Source: Streptomyces chromofuscus (GTDB taxonomy: Bacteria > Actinomycetota > Actinomycetes > Streptomycetales > Streptomycetaceae). From it: a stretch of DNA of 64,000 nt. A program made the position numbers and the translations under genes. A model generated the notes under the pieces. The model was not told the origin of the DNA and did not search any database. It saw nothing but the letters and a program-made list of their open reading frames with translations. Shown piece after piece: positions 45,523 through 54,786 of the stretch. The stretch lies in assembly GCF_015160875.1 (NCBI RefSeq), contig NZ_CP063374.1:6947501-7011500 (forward strand), read 5' to 3'. Within the stretch, counting starts at the first letter, position 1. Each line of letters starts with the position of its first letter.

Positions 45523-48500
45523 ATGCACGACGAACGCCGCCGGATCGAGGAGCGCGTCGAGCGCGTCCACAACCAGCGCATCAAGCCCGCGATCTACGCG
45601 GCCACCGTCCCGCTCGCGGTCGAGTCCTGGCAGGCGCCCGGCGAGCCGGTCCCCTTCGCCGAGGCCGCCGCCGCCCCGTACGAGCCCTTCGCCATGGACA
45701 CCCCGTGGGGTCCGCCGTGGGGCACCACCTGGTTCCGGATGCGCGGACAGGTGCCCGCCGACTGGGCCGGCCGGCGCGTCGAGGCCGTCATCGACCTCGG
45801 CTTCGTCGGCGACTGGCCCGGCAACCAGGCCGAGGCCCTGGTCCACCGCGTCGACGGCACCCCGCTGAAGGCGGTCAACCCGCAGAACCAGTACGTGCCG
45901 GTCGCGCACCCCGCGGCGGGAGGCGAGCAGGTCGACTACCTGGTCGAGGCCGCCTCGAACCCCGACATCCTGGCGAACGACTTCGCCGCGCCCACGCCCC
46001 TCGGCGACGTGCTCACCGCGGGCGACGCGCCGCTCTACACCTTCCGCCGCGCCGACCTCGCCGTCCTCGACGAGGAGGTCTGGCACCTCTCGCTCGACGT
46101 CCAGGTGCTGCGCGAGCTGATGCTGGAGCTGGGCGAGCACGACCCGCGCCGGCACGAGATCGCCCACGCGCTGGACCGTGCCATGGACGCCGTCGACCTG
46201 GACGACGTCTCCGGCACGGCGGCCGACGTGCGCGCCGTCCTGCGCCCCGTCCTGGCCAGGTCCGCGCACGCCAGCGCGCACACCCTCTCCGCCGTGGGCC
46301 ACGCGCACATCGACTCCGCGTGGCTGTGGCCGATCCGCGAGACCAAGCGCAAGACCTCCCGCACCTTCTCCAACGTCACCGCGCTCGCCGAGGAGTACGA
46401 GGAGTTCGTCTTCGCCTGCTCGCAGGCCCAGCAGTACGCGTGGGTGCGCGACCACTACCCGCGGGTGTGGGAGCGGATCAAGAAGGCCGTCGTCGACGGC
46501 AGCTGGGCGCCGGTCGGCGGCATGTGGGTGGAGGCCGACGGCAACCTCCCCGGCGGCGAGGCCCTGGCCCGCCAGCTGATCCACGGCAAGCGGTTCTTCA
46601 TGGAGCACTTCGGCATCGAGACCAAGGGCGTGTGGCTGCCCGACTCCTTCGGCTACACCGCCGCCTACCCGCAGCTCGCCAGGCTCGCGGGCAACGAGTG
46701 GTTCCTCACGCAGAAGATCTCCTGGAACCAGACCAACAAGTTCCCGCACCACACCTTCTGGTGGGAGGGCATCGACGGCACCCGCATCTTCACCCACTTC
46801 CCGCCCGTCGACACCTACAACGCCGAGTTCTCCGGCAAGGAGATGGCCCACGCCGTCCGCAACTACCAGGACAAGGGGCGCGGTACGAGGTCCCTGGCCC
46901 CCTTCGGCCACGGCGACGGCGGCGGCGGTCCCACCCGCGAGATGCTGGAGCGCGCCCGGCGCCTGGCCGACCTGGAGGGCTCGGCCAAGGTCCGCATCGA
47001 GCACCCGGACGCCTTCTTCGCCGCCGCCCGCGAGGAGTACCCGGACGCCCCGGTCTGGGTCGGCGAGCTCTACCTGGAGCTGCACCGCGCCACCTACACC
47101 TCCCAGGCCCGCACCAAGCAGGGCAACCGTCGCAGCGAACACCGGCTGCGCGAGGCGGAGTTGTGGGCGACCACGGCGGCCCTGCACGCGCCGGGCTACT
47201 CCTACCCGTACGAGGCGCTCGACCGCCTGTGGAAGACGGTGCTGCTGCACCAGTTCCACGACATCCTGCCGGGCTCCTCGATCGCCTGGGTGCACCGGGA
47301 GGCGGAGGCGGAGTACGCCCGGGTGGCCGCGGAGCTGGAGACGCTGACGCGGGAGGCGATCGCGGCGCTGGGCACGGGCGAACCGCAAGCGTTCAACACC
47401 AGTCCCTTCGACCGGGACGAGGTGGTCCGCGGGGCGGACGGCGAGACCACCGTCGTCAGGGTGCCGGCGAGCGGCAGCGCGCCCCTGGGCAACACCCTGA
47501 CCCACGACATGGTGATCGTGACCGACCGCACCCTCGACAACGGCCTCGTCCGCGTCGAACTCGCCGACGACGGCACCCTGGCCTCCGTCCGCGACCTCCG
47601 CGCGGACCGAGAGGTCCTCGCCGGCCCCGGCAACCTGCTCCGCCTCCACACGGACCTGCCCAACCACTGGGACGCCTGGGACATCGACAAGCACTACCGC
47701 AACCGCCACACCGACCTGCTGGACGCCGACTCCGTCACCGTCGTCGAGCAGGACCCGCTGCTCGGCGCGCTGAAGGTCGAGCGCTCCTTCGGCCGGGGCT
47801 CGAAGATCACCCAGACGATCACCCTCCGCTCCGGCAGCCCTCGCATCGACATCGAGACGGAGATCGACTGGCACGAGGCGGAGAAGATCCTCAAGGCGGC
47901 GTTCCCGGTGGACATCCGCGCGTCCCACTCGTCCGCCGAGATCCAGTTCGGCCACGTGCAGCGCCCCACGCACACCAACACCAGCTGGGAGTCGGCCCGC
48001 TTCGAGGTCTCCGGCCACCGCTGGGTGCACATCGCCGAACCCGGCTACGGCGTCGCGGTCCTGACCGACTCGACCTACGGCCACGACGTCTCCCGCACGG
48101 TCCGCGAGGACGGGGGCACGACGACGACCGTCGCCCTCAGCCTCGTCCGCGCCCCGCGCGTCCCCGACCCGCAGGCCGACCAGGGCCGTCACCGCTTCAC
48201 GTACGCGCTGCTGCCCGGAGCGGGCGTCGAGGAGACGGTCGCCGAGGGCTACGCCCTGAACCTGCCGCTGCGCGTCGCGGACTCGGCGGGCGCCCCGCGG
48301 CCCGTCGTCTCCGTGGACGGCGCGGGCGTGACCGTCGAGGCGGTCAAGCTCGCCGACGACCGGTCCGGCGACGTCGTCGTACGGCTCTACGAGTCCCGCG
48401 GCGGCCGGGCCGCCGGCGTACTGCGCACCGGCTTCCCGCTGGCCGGAGCCCAGGTGACCGACCTGCTGGAACGCCCGCTCAAGGACGCGGCCACCGACGG

Positions 48501-48567
48501 CGACGGCGGTGTGCCCCTCACCCTGCGACCGTTCCAGATCCTGACGCTGCGGCTGCGAAGGCGCTGA
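45523..48567 (+). CDS. GH38 alpha-mannosidase
   Basis: 1014 residues from the ATG at 45523 (AGAGAGGTG Shine-Dalgarno). The catalytic domain has the zinc motif GHAHIDSAWLWPIRE (H262, D264), nucleophile D374 in WLPDSFGYTAAYPQL, and FHDILPGSSI near residue 585. The C-terminal half carries the usual beta-sandwich domains. No signal peptide, so cytosolic, resembling bacterial and Ams1-type enzymes that remove alpha-mannose from imported oligosaccharides. 41 bp after GH4 and three bases before GH29, so part of the DeoR-led rightward operon. Confidence 0.94.
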   Translation: MHDERRRIEERVERVHNQRIKPAIYAATVPLAVESWQAPGEPVPFAEAAAAPYEPFAMDTPWGPPWGTTWFRMRGQVPADWAGRRVEAVIDLGFVGDWPGNQAEALVHRVDGTPLKAVNPQNQYVPVAHPAAGGEQVDYLVEAASNPDILANDFAAPTPLGDVLTAGDAPLYTFRRADLAVLDEEVWHLSLDVQVLRELMLELGEHDPRRHEIAHALDRAMDAVDLDDVSGTAADVRAVLRPVLARSAHASAHTLSAVGHAHIDSAWLWPIRETKRKTSRTFSNVTALAEEYEEFVFACSQAQQYAWVRDHYPRVWERIKKAVVDGSWAPVGGMWVEADGNLPGGEALARQLIHGKRFFMEHFGIETKGVWLPDSFGYTAAYPQLARLAGNEWFLTQKISWNQTNKFPHHTFWWEGIDGTRIFTHFPPVDTYNAEFSGKEMAHAVRNYQDKGRGTRSLAPFGHGDGGGGPTREMLERARRLADLEGSAKVRIEHPDAFFAAAREEYPDAPVWVGELYLELHRATYTSQARTKQGNRRSEHRLREAELWATTAALHAPGYSYPYEALDRLWKTVLLHQFHDILPGSSIAWVHREAEAEYARVAAELETLTREAIAALGTGEPQAFNTSPFDRDEVVRGADGETTVVRVPASGSAPLGNTLTHDMVIVTDRTLDNGLVRVELADDGTLASVRDLRADREVLAGPGNLLRLHTDLPNHWDAWDIDKHYRNRHTDLLDADSVTVVEQDPLLGALKVERSFGRGSKITQTITLRSGSPRIDIETEIDWHEAEKILKAAFPVDIRASHSSAEIQFGHVQRPTHTNTSWESARFEVSGHRWVHIAEPGYGVAVLTDSTYGHDVSRTVREDGGTTTTVALSLVRAPRVPDPQADQGRHRFTYALLPGAGVEETVAEGYALNLPLRVADSAGAPRPVVSVDGAGVTVEAVKLADDRSGDVVVRLYESRGGRAAGVLRTGFPLAGAQVTDLLERPLKDAATDGDGGVPLTLRPFQILTLRLRRR

Positions 48568-48570
48568 CCG

Positions 48571-49770
48571 GTGCCCCTGCAGCAGTGGTTCGCCGACGCC
48601 AAACTGGGGATCTTCGTCCACTGGGGGATCTACGCCGTCGACGGCGTCCAGGAGCTGGACCGCTTCACCGCCGCCCGCTACGACCCGCGTGCGTGGGCCG
48701 GGCTGTTCGCGCGCGCCGGCGCCCGGTACGCCGTACTGACCAGCCGGCACCACGACGGAGTCGCCCTGTGGGACAGCGCCCACGGCGAGCTGAACGTGGG
48801 CCGCGACCTGATCGCCGGGTACGCCGGCGCCCTGCGCGAGCGGGGCCTCAAGGTCGGCCTGTACTACTCGCACTCCGACTGGAGCCACCCCGACTACGCC
48901 TCCACCCGCAAGCCGGGCCGGCCGCCCGAGCTGGAGGACAGCCCTTACTCCGAGGTCGCGGCCGAGGACGAGGACCCGGCCGCCTGGGAACGGTTCCTCG
49001 CCTACCGGGACGGCCAGATCCGCGAACTCACCTCCCGCTACCGGCCCGACCTGATGTGGTTCGACGGCGAGTGGGAGCGCAGCGCGGAGCAGTGGCGCAT
49101 CCCCGAACTCGCCGCCCTGATCCGCTCTCGGGTGCCGGACGTCGTGTTCAACGCCCGCATGCTCGGCGAGGGCGACTACGCCACGCCCGAACAGGGCGCC
49201 CCGGTGGTCCCGCCCGAAGGCCCCTGGGAGCTGTGCCTGACGGTCAACGACTCGTGGGGTCACCAGCACCACGACCACCACCACAAGTCGGTGGACCAGC
49301 TGATCCGGTACTTCACCGAGACGATCGGCGGCGGTGGCAACCTGCTGCTCGGTGTCGGACCCCGCGAGGACGGCACCATACCCGTGGAACAGGCGGAACG
49401 GCTTCAAGGCCTGGGCGCCTGGATCCGCCGGCACGCCGAGGCCGTGTACGGGACCGTGCGGGGCCTGCCCGCCGGGCACCACTACGGCCCGAGCACCCTC
49501 TCCCCGGACCGCCGCACGCTGTACCTGGTCCTCTTCGACGCCCCGCGCGCCGAGATCAACGTGCGCGGCCTGCTCAGCCGGGTGCGCCGGGTGACGGTGC
49601 TCGGCACCGGCACCGAGCTGTCCCACGACGTCACCGGCGGCCTGCACGAGACGCCCGGGGTGCTCTGGATCGAGCCGCCCGCCGAGGACGCCCTCGACCC
49701 GCACGCCACGGTGCTCGCCGTCGAACTGGACGGCGAACTGGAGCTGTACCGGGGGTCCGGCCGGTGGTGA
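48571..49770 (+). CDS. GH29 alpha-L-fucosidase
   Basis: 399 residues from a GTG at 48571, three bases after the mannosidase stop. The family TIM barrel begins at once: WFADAKLGIFVHWGIYAVDG, then YAVLTSRHHDGVALWDS and the nucleophile D165 in LMWFDGEWERS, then LTVNDSWGH. There is no signal peptide, implying that fucosylated fragments are imported first. The C-terminal beta domain is short. Clusters with GH38, GH4 and GH2 point to a host-like or fungal/plant complex glycan as substrate. Confidence 0.92.
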   Translation: MPLQQWFADAKLGIFVHWGIYAVDGVQELDRFTAARYDPRAWAGLFARAGARYAVLTSRHHDGVALWDSAHGELNVGRDLIAGYAGALRERGLKVGLYYSHSDWSHPDYASTRKPGRPPELEDSPYSEVAAEDEDPAAWERFLAYRDGQIRELTSRYRPDLMWFDGEWERSAEQWRIPELAALIRSRVPDVVFNARMLGEGDYATPEQGAPVVPPEGPWELCLTVNDSWGHQHHDHHHKSVDQLIRYFTETIGGGGNLLLGVGPREDGTIPVEQAERLQGLGAWIRRHAEAVYGTVRGLPAGHHYGPSTLSPDRRTLYLVLFDAPRAEINVRGLLSRVRRVTVLGTGTELSHDVTGGLHETPGVLWIEPPAEDALDPHATVLAVELDGELELYRGSGRW

Positions 49771-49946
49771 CCGCCGGCCGACCCACATACCGGCCGGCCC
49801 ACCTGCCTGCCGGCCCACATCCCGGGTCGGGTGCGTGCGCACAGGCGTGGCTCGACCACGTGCCTGCCGGCCCCCATACCGGCCCGGCCCGCATACCGGC
49901 CGGCCCGCATCTCGGGTCGGGTGGGCCCACCGGCGTGGCGGACGGC
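49771..49946. repeat. Imperfect ~70-bp duplicated GC-rich repeat
   Basis: Two related copies (about 49786-49852 and 49862-49939) share CATACCGGCCGGCCC, GCCTGCCGGCCC and CGGGTCGGGTG followed by GGCGTGGC. The stretch lies between convergent genes, with several CCGGCCGG palindromes that could form hairpins and serve as a terminator. No gene is visible in it. Confidence 0.7.
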
Positions 49947-51071
49947 CTACAGGGGCAGCGCCTGCGCCGCGGACTGCACGCGCGCCGGCTCGGCGACGGC
50001 CGCGGGCACCACGGCGGCCTCCTCCTGCGTCCGCTGCGGCGGAACGCCGACCGGCCGCACCGGCCGCGGGGCGGCCACCACCGTGTAGTCCTGCCCGAGG
50101 AACGGCGGCTCGATCGGCCCGGGGTCGTCGCCGAGAGCCAGCCGCACGGCGGCCCACGGCGCGTTGACCCCGCACAGCGACAGCTGGTGCAACCCACCGG
50201 CCGGACGCGCGTTGACATCCATCAGCACCGGCTGCTCGCCGAACATCCGGAACTGGATGTTGGACAGGTAGTGCAGCCCGAAGCCCTCGGCGATCCGTCG
50301 CGCCGGCTCCACGAACCGCTCGTGCAGCGTGAAGCCGCGGCGACGCCCGTTCTTCGTCCGCCCGACGGCCAGCCGGACGACGTTGTCGCGCCCGGTGAGA
50401 CAGTCGACGGACACCTCCGGCTGCTCCAGTCGCGGCATCACCAGCCAGTCCACCGGCTCGTCGGCCTGCCGCAGTGCCTGAAGCACCATGTCCAGCTGCA
50501 CGTACGGCGTGGGGAAGCCGCTGAGGTGCAGCAGCGAGAAGGGGGCGCGCGTGACCACCCGGAAGCCCACCCCGCCCGCACCGGACGCCGGCTTGAAGCA
50601 GGCCCGGTGCCCACCCGCCTCCAACTCCTCCACGGCCGCCAGGAGTTCGTCGGCGTCGCGCACCCGCCACCACGGCGGCACCGGAACGCCGATCGCCTGG
50701 ACCGCCTCGTAGGCGATCACCTTGTCCTCGAACACGGCCACGGCCTCCGGCGGCGGGGCCAGCAGCGCCGTGCCGACCGCCTCGAACTCCGCGCGGTGCG
50801 CCACGACCGCCGCCTGGTGCAGCCGCGGCACGAACACGTCGATCGCGCGCTTGGCGCACACGTCCAGGGCGTACTCGACGTAGGCGGCCGGGGACAGCCC
50901 CTCGGGCTCCAGATCGGCGGTGTCCGCGGCGGCGAGGACGGGGGAGTCCGGGTCGCCGTGGGTGGCGTGGATCTCGACGGCCCGGTCGCTGGGATTTCTC
51001 CGCAGCTGATCCATGAAGAACACGTTCTCCGCGTACGTGCGGTTGAGCCAGACGCGTACGCGAGAGACCAT
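49947..51071 (-). CDS. ATP-grasp domain protein
   Basis: 374 residues. N-terminal preATP-grasp (VRVWLNRTYAENVFFMDQLR), central lysines in EDKVIAYEAVQAIGVPVPPWW and RACFKPASGAGGVGFRVV, and the C-terminal metal site FGEQPVLMDVNARPAGGLHQ are carbamoyl-phosphate-synthetase/biotin-carboxylase-type ATP-grasp features. It should ligate a carboxylate to an amine or thiol through an acyl phosphate. The ~50-residue end is proline/alanine-rich. Divergent from the phosphoesterase-PPTase pair across 296 bp (51072-51367), which contains no gene. Substrate not evident. Confidence 0.87.
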   Translation of the reverse strand: MVSRVRVWLNRTYAENVFFMDQLRRNPSDRAVEIHATHGDPDSPVLAAADTADLEPEGLSPAAYVEYALDVCAKRAIDVFVPRLHQAAVVAHRAEFEAVGTALLAPPPEAVAVFEDKVIAYEAVQAIGVPVPPWWRVRDADELLAAVEELEAGGHRACFKPASGAGGVGFRVVTRAPFSLLHLSGFPTPYVQLDMVLQALRQADEPVDWLVMPRLEQPEVSVDCLTGRDNVVRLAVGRTKNGRRRGFTLHERFVEPARRIAEGFGLHYLSNIQFRMFGEQPVLMDVNARPAGGLHQLSLCGVNAPWAAVRLALGDDPGPIEPPFLGQDYTVVAAPRPVRPVGVPPQRTQEEAAVVPAAVAEPARVQSAAQALPL

Positions 51072-51367
51072 GCAGGCCGCCTTTCACGGTTCGCGGGCAC
51101 GGCGGAGCGAGGCCGGCCCGGCCTGAGGGTGGTTGGAGGGTCACCGAACCGCCCCGTGTGAAGGGAGAGGGAGGGCGGTGGTGTCGGGGCGATCATACGG
51201 CTTCCCGGGCGCGCCGCGTGCAACGTGCGTGTTACGGAATTCCCGGTCACGCCCATCCGTCGCGCGGGTTCCCGCCGTCCCCCCAGTACACTCCGCTGGC
51301 CCTTGCCGACCCGGGAGCGGGTGTGTTCTCGTGGTCCCGTCCGTGTGATCGTGAAGGGGGCCGAAAG

Positions 51368-52228
51368 GTGACGTCGACGGCCGGTGGTGCCGGGCAGTTG
51401 CTGGCCATCAGCGACCTGCACATCGGGTACGCGGAGAACCGCGAGCTGGTCGAGAAGATGCGCCCCGACACCGATGACGACTGGCTGCTGGTGGCCGGGG
51501 ACGTGGCGGAGAGCGTGTCCCGCATCCGCTGGGCGCTCGAAACCCTCGCGGGCCGCTTCCGCAAGGTGATCTGGGTTCCCGGCAACCACGAGCTGTGGAC
51601 CCACCCCTCCGACACCGTCACCCTGCGCGGCGTCGCCCGCTACGAGTACCTGGTCGAGATGTGCCGCGAGCTGGGCGTGACGACCCCCGAGGACCCCTAC
51701 CCGGTCTGGGAGGGCCCAGGCGGCCCGGTGGCCGTGGCGCCGCTGTTCCTGCTGTACGACTACTCGTTCCTGCCGGACGGCTGCGCCACCAAGGACGAGG
51801 GGCTGGCGTACGCGTACTCGACCGGGATCGTGTGCAATGACGAGCATCTGCTGCACCCCGACCCGTATCCCACCCGGGAGGAGTGGTGCCGGGCGCGGGT
51901 CGCCGAGACCGAGCGGCGGCTCGCCGAGATCCCCGAGGACCTGCCGACCGTGCTGGTCAACCACTATCCGCTGGACCGTCACCCGACCGAGGTGCTCTGG
52001 TACCCGGAGTTCGCCATGTGGTGCGGCACGCGGCTGACCGCCGACTGGCACCACCGGTTCCGGGTCGCCACGATGGTCTACGGCCACCTGCACATCCCGC
52101 GGACCACCTGGCACGACGGCGTCCGCTTCGAGGAGGTGTCGGTGGGATACCCGCGCGAGTGGCGCAAGCGCGAGGAGCCGCCGGGCCGGCTGCGCCGCAT
52201 CCTGCCGGTGGAGGACGCGACGCCGTGA
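51368..52228 (+). CDS. Metallophosphoesterase (calcineurin-like)
   Basis: 286 residues from a GTG at 51368, with AAGGGGG upstream. Metal-binding blocks in order: ISDLHIGY (DxH), VAGDVAES (GD), VPGNHELW (GNHE), VNHYPLD and VYGHLHIP (GHLH). No signal peptide; cytosolic. Members are phosphodiesterases or phosphatases for small molecules or cofactors. The stop overlaps the phosphopantetheinyl transferase start (GTGA 52225-52228). The pairing is conserved in Streptomyces as I recall (SCO6672-SCO6673 region), suggesting a role tied to CoA or carrier-protein chemistry, for instance removal of phosphopantetheine, which is inference. Confidence 0.9.
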   Translation: MTSTAGGAGQLLAISDLHIGYAENRELVEKMRPDTDDDWLLVAGDVAESVSRIRWALETLAGRFRKVIWVPGNHELWTHPSDTVTLRGVARYEYLVEMCRELGVTTPEDPYPVWEGPGGPVAVAPLFLLYDYSFLPDGCATKDEGLAYAYSTGIVCNDEHLLHPDPYPTREEWCRARVAETERRLAEIPEDLPTVLVNHYPLDRHPTEVLWYPEFAMWCGTRLTADWHHRFRVATMVYGHLHIPRTTWHDGVRFEEVSVGYPREWRKREEPPGRLRRILPVEDATP

Positions 52229-52905
52229 TCGAGGAGCTGCTGCCCGCCTCGGTGGCGGCCGTCGAGGTGCACGGCGACGACGGGACCGAGCCCGCGCCGC
52301 TGTACCCGCAGGAGGCGGCGGTCGTCGCGCGGGCGGTCGCCAAACGGCGGCGCGAGTTCGCCGTCGTCCGCGCCTGCGCCCGCCGCGCCATGGAGAAACT
52401 GGGCGTGCCCGCGCAGGCCGTCCTCCCCGGCGAGCGCGGCGCCCCCGGCTGGCCGGCCGGGCTGGCCGGCAGCATGACCCACTGCGACGGCTACGCCGCC
52501 GCCGCGCTGGTCCGCGTCACCCACCTGGCGTCACTCGGGATCGACGCCGAACCGCACGCGCCGTTGCCCGCCGGCGTGCTGGAGGCCGTGGCCCTGCCGA
52601 GCGAGCGGGACCGGCTGCGCCGGCTCACCGCGCGGCACCCGGGCGTCCACTGGGAGCGCCTGCTGTTCAGCGCCAAGGAGTCCGTCTACAAGGCGTGGTA
52701 CCCGCTCACCCGGACGTGGCTGGACTTCTCGGAGGCCGACATGGACATCGCCGTCGGACCCGACGGGGCGACGCACGGCCGTTTCCGCGCCGAGCTGCTC
52801 GTCCCCGGTCCCGTGGTCGGCGGTCGCCGCCTCGGCGCCTTCGACGGCCGCTGGACGGTCCAACGGGGCCTGGTGGCGACCTCCGTGACGGTGCCGCACG
52901 CCTGA
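52225..52905 (+). CDS. 4'-phosphopantetheinyl transferase, Sfp/EntD type
   Basis: 226 residues from a GTG at 52225 overlapping the phosphoesterase stop. The magnesium/CoA motif GIDAE (D107, E109) and the second motif FSAKESVYKAW (E152, K156) are intact; MTHCDGYAAAAL is the preceding conserved histidine region. It activates carrier proteins of polyketide, peptide or siderophore synthases by attaching phosphopantetheine from CoA. No synthase gene is in the window, so it probably serves unlinked clusters; S. coelicolor SCO6673 is the equivalent as I remember it. Confidence 0.94.
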   Translation: MIEELLPASVAAVEVHGDDGTEPAPLYPQEAAVVARAVAKRRREFAVVRACARRAMEKLGVPAQAVLPGERGAPGWPAGLAGSMTHCDGYAAAALVRVTHLASLGIDAEPHAPLPAGVLEAVALPSERDRLRRLTARHPGVHWERLLFSAKESVYKAWYPLTRTWLDFSEADMDIAVGPDGATHGRFRAELLVPGPVVGGRRLGAFDGRWTVQRGLVATSVTVPHA

Positions 52906-52916
52906 CGGCGTGCGGC
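52893..52916. terminator. Hairpin overlapping the phosphopantetheinyl transferase stop codon
   Basis: GCCGCACGCC (52893-52902) and GGCGTGCGGC (52907-52916) form a perfect 10-bp stem with loop TGAC, and the loop contains the TGA stop. It lies between convergent genes and can work in both directions. Confidence 0.8.
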
Positions 52917-52926
52917 CGCCGCCCTC

Positions 52927-53163
52927 TCAGTGCTCCGGGCACCAGGTCTGCAGCAGGCGGAAGAACGCCTCCTCGTTGCCCGTCAGGCCTGCGCGCGCCA
53001 GGGCCTGTTCGGCCTCGGCGAGGACGGCGGGCGGGACGACGGGTGGTCGACGGGCGTCCGGCGGGCCGGCCGCGGTGTCGAACGCCGCTCGTACGGTGTG
53101 CAGCAGGCGTAGATAGGCCTGCACGGCGGTGCGTTCCCGGTCGGTCAGTACGGCAGTGGGCAT
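52927..53163 (-). CDS. Small conserved hypothetical protein
   Basis: 78 residues from the ATG at 53161-53163 with a GGGGAGAG Shine-Dalgarno; the longer frame upstream is low-complexity. The protein is helical (LTDRERTAVQAYLRLLHTVR, LAEAEQALARAGLTGNEEAF) and ends in RLLQTWCPEH, with a conserved-looking C-terminal CxxH. No known domain. It faces the phosphopantetheinyl transferase tail-to-tail across 21 bp. Confidence 0.65.
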   Translation of the reverse strand: MPTAVLTDRERTAVQAYLRLLHTVRAAFDTAAGPPDARRPPVVPPAVLAEAEQALARAGLTGNEEAFFRLLQTWCPEH

Positions 53164-53566
53164 CGGTCGGCTCTCCCCGCCTCCTCGTCGCAACACGCGC
53201 CCCGACGGCACGTACGCCCCCGTATTCGACGGCGCACTCCCAGCTTGCCGTCCGCCACTGACAATCCGGCCCGGCCGCGCCCCGGTTCCCCCGCTCAGCG
53301 GAGGCGCGAGCACATCGCGACGCGGCGCGGAACAGCCGCCTGGCGCCGGTGCGCAGCCTGCTTCGAAGGGCGGCTGCCCCTGGGCGCTGTCGTGCGGATC
53401 ACGCAGCGGACGCGGTGTCCGGCACGCGCATCTGCCGCGTTGTCGTCGGTCGCCGACGCCTCGCGTCAACTCCCTCCCCCTGCCTTGCAGCTGCACGCAC
53501 CGGACCCCGCTCACCGGCACCGATCAGCACCGTCGGCGCCCTGCGACCCGATCCGAACGACAGGCC
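53164..53566. other. Intergenic region without recognisable gene
   Basis: About 400 bp separate the small hypothetical gene from the end of the ImmA-like gene. Frames crossing it are arginine/proline-rich and lack ribosome sites. It must contain the leftward promoter of the small gene; I see no clear operator, repeat or RNA. Confidence 0.5.
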
Positions 53567-54115
53567 CTAGTGCTGGGGTCCGACGTAGCCCAGCGACGCC
53601 TCGATCCGGCCCGCCAGGTGGTCGCGCTGCACGGGCCCGCGCAGTGCCGAACCGGCCAGCCAGGTACGGCACTTGCTGGCGAGCAGCAGCCCGAAGCGCT
53701 CCGCCTCCTTCTCGTCGGCGAGGTCGAAGCGGGTGCGGGCGGCGACCTTCAGCACCGTCGCCTGGAGGTCGGCGTTGTCGTCGAGTAAACGGGCGGCGAC
53801 CGCGGCGCCCTCGACGTGGTGGCTGCAGTGCCCGGCCTTCATGTGCCACAGCTCGTGCCCGAGGATCACCAACTGGTGTTCGGGGGCGGTGCGTTCCTCG
53901 ATGACGACGAGGTCCTGGTCGGCCATGTCGAGCCACAGCCCGCTGGCGGTGCCCGGCGGGAAGGCGGCCGTACGGCAGTGGACGGGGCGGCCGCGGCGTC
54001 TGCTCATCGCGTCGCACAGCGCGGCGTACAGGTCGCCCGGGCGCGCCGGGACGGGCAGGGTCAGCTCCGCGACCAGCTCGCCGCACAGGCGGCGCATTTC
54101 CTTACCGATGCCCAC
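53567..54115 (-). CDS. ImmA/IrrE-like zinc metallopeptidase domain protein
   Basis: 182 residues from a GTG at 54113-54115 (GGGAGAG Shine-Dalgarno). The zincin motif is HELWH (H87, E88, H91) in LVILGHELWHMKAGHC. C-terminal helical region is arginine-rich. It is 14 bp downstream of an XRE regulator, the classic ImmR/ImmA-type pairing in which the peptidase cleaves the repressor. In Streptomyces such pairs are often not on mobile elements and are sometimes labelled toxin-like. Cytosolic. Confidence 0.82.
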   Translation of the reverse strand: MGIGKEMRRLCGELVAELTLPVPARPGDLYAALCDAMSRRRGRPVHCRTAAFPPGTASGLWLDMADQDLVVIEERTAPEHQLVILGHELWHMKAGHCSHHVEGAAVAARLLDDNADLQATVLKVAARTRFDLADEKEAERFGLLLASKCRTWLAGSALRGPVQRDHLAGRIEASLGYVGPQH

Positions 54116-54129
54116 ACTTCTCTCCCGGA

Positions 54130-54786
54130 TCACGACTCGGGCCGCTTGACGCTCTCCAGGAGCATGTCCAGCCATTCGGCGACCTTGTCGCGGTGCTGGT
54201 CGGTGGGCAGTTGGGCGGCCCGCCAGGCGATTCCGCGCACGCCGTGGTCCTGGAGCAGCCGCTCCAGGGGGTCGTCGGCCGCCGCGGCCGCCTCCCGTTC
54301 CCGGTCGGCGAGCTTCTGCAACAGCTCCTGCTCGGTGCGCTGGAGTGTGTCCGCGAGCGCCTCGGGGTCCTCGGCCGTGAGGAAACCGGCACGCACCCGG
54401 AAGAAGCGCTGGATGGCGTCGCAGTGCTCCATGGTGGGGCGCCGGTCGCCGTTGATGAGGGCGCCCGCCTGCTGCCGCGACATCCCGGCGCCGTCGGCGA
54501 TCTCCTGCTGGGTGTACTTGCGCCCGTTGGGTTTCAGCCGGGTGCGGCGCAGCAGGTCCAGGCGCTGCAGGAACCGCGCCTGCACGTCCGGCTCGCCGGC
54601 GGGGCGGCCGCGCAGCAGGTCCCGGACGACGGGCTCGGGGACACCGCAGGCCACGGAGAGCCGGGCGGTGTCGAAGACCTCCGCGTGCGGCACGCCGAGT
54701 CGGTCGGCGAGCGCGGTGACGCGGGCGATGACGGCCGGCAGGGTGGCCGTCGCCGTGGCGCCCGGAACCTCGTAGCCATCCGTCAC
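54130..54786 (-). CDS. XRE-family helix-turn-helix regulator
   Basis: 218 residues from a GTG at 54784-54786 with AGGAGACC upstream; the extended form to 54888 lacks a ribosome site. The helix-turn-helix is at ~91-118 (YTQQEIADGAGMSRQQAGAL), preceded by ~85 residues of helical sequence and followed by a helical C-terminus. An 8-bp palindrome CTCGCGAG at 54817-54824 sits 31 bp upstream and may be its operator. Coupled in one leftward unit with the ImmA-like peptidase, its likely antagonist. Confidence 0.82.
   Translation of the reverse strand: MTDGYEVPGATATATLPAVIARVTALADRLGVPHAEVFDTARLSVACGVPEPVVRDLLRGRPAGEPDVQARFLQRLDLLRRTRLKPNGRKYTQQEIADGAGMSRQQAGALINGDRRPTMEHCDAIQRFFRVRAGFLTAEDPEALADTLQRTEQELLQKLADREREAAAAADDPLERLLQDHGVRGIAWRAAQLPTDQHRDKVAEWLDMLLESVKRPES

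Noticed and set aside
45442..51144. A single 1900-codon open frame on the complement
   Set aside because: It is antisense to the GH38, GH29 and ATP-grasp genes; translation is valine/arginine/glycine-rich with no domain, a known artefact of third-position GC bias. The real products on the other frames have complete catalytic motifs.
53103..53520. N-terminal extension of the small hypothetical protein
   Set aside because: The added sequence is arginine/glycine/proline low complexity, and the internal ATG at 53163 has a good ribosome site.
53567..54786. Prophage immunity module
   Set aside because: XRE plus ImmA-like genes recall phage or ICE control, but no integrase, excisionase, attachment site or structural genes are nearby.
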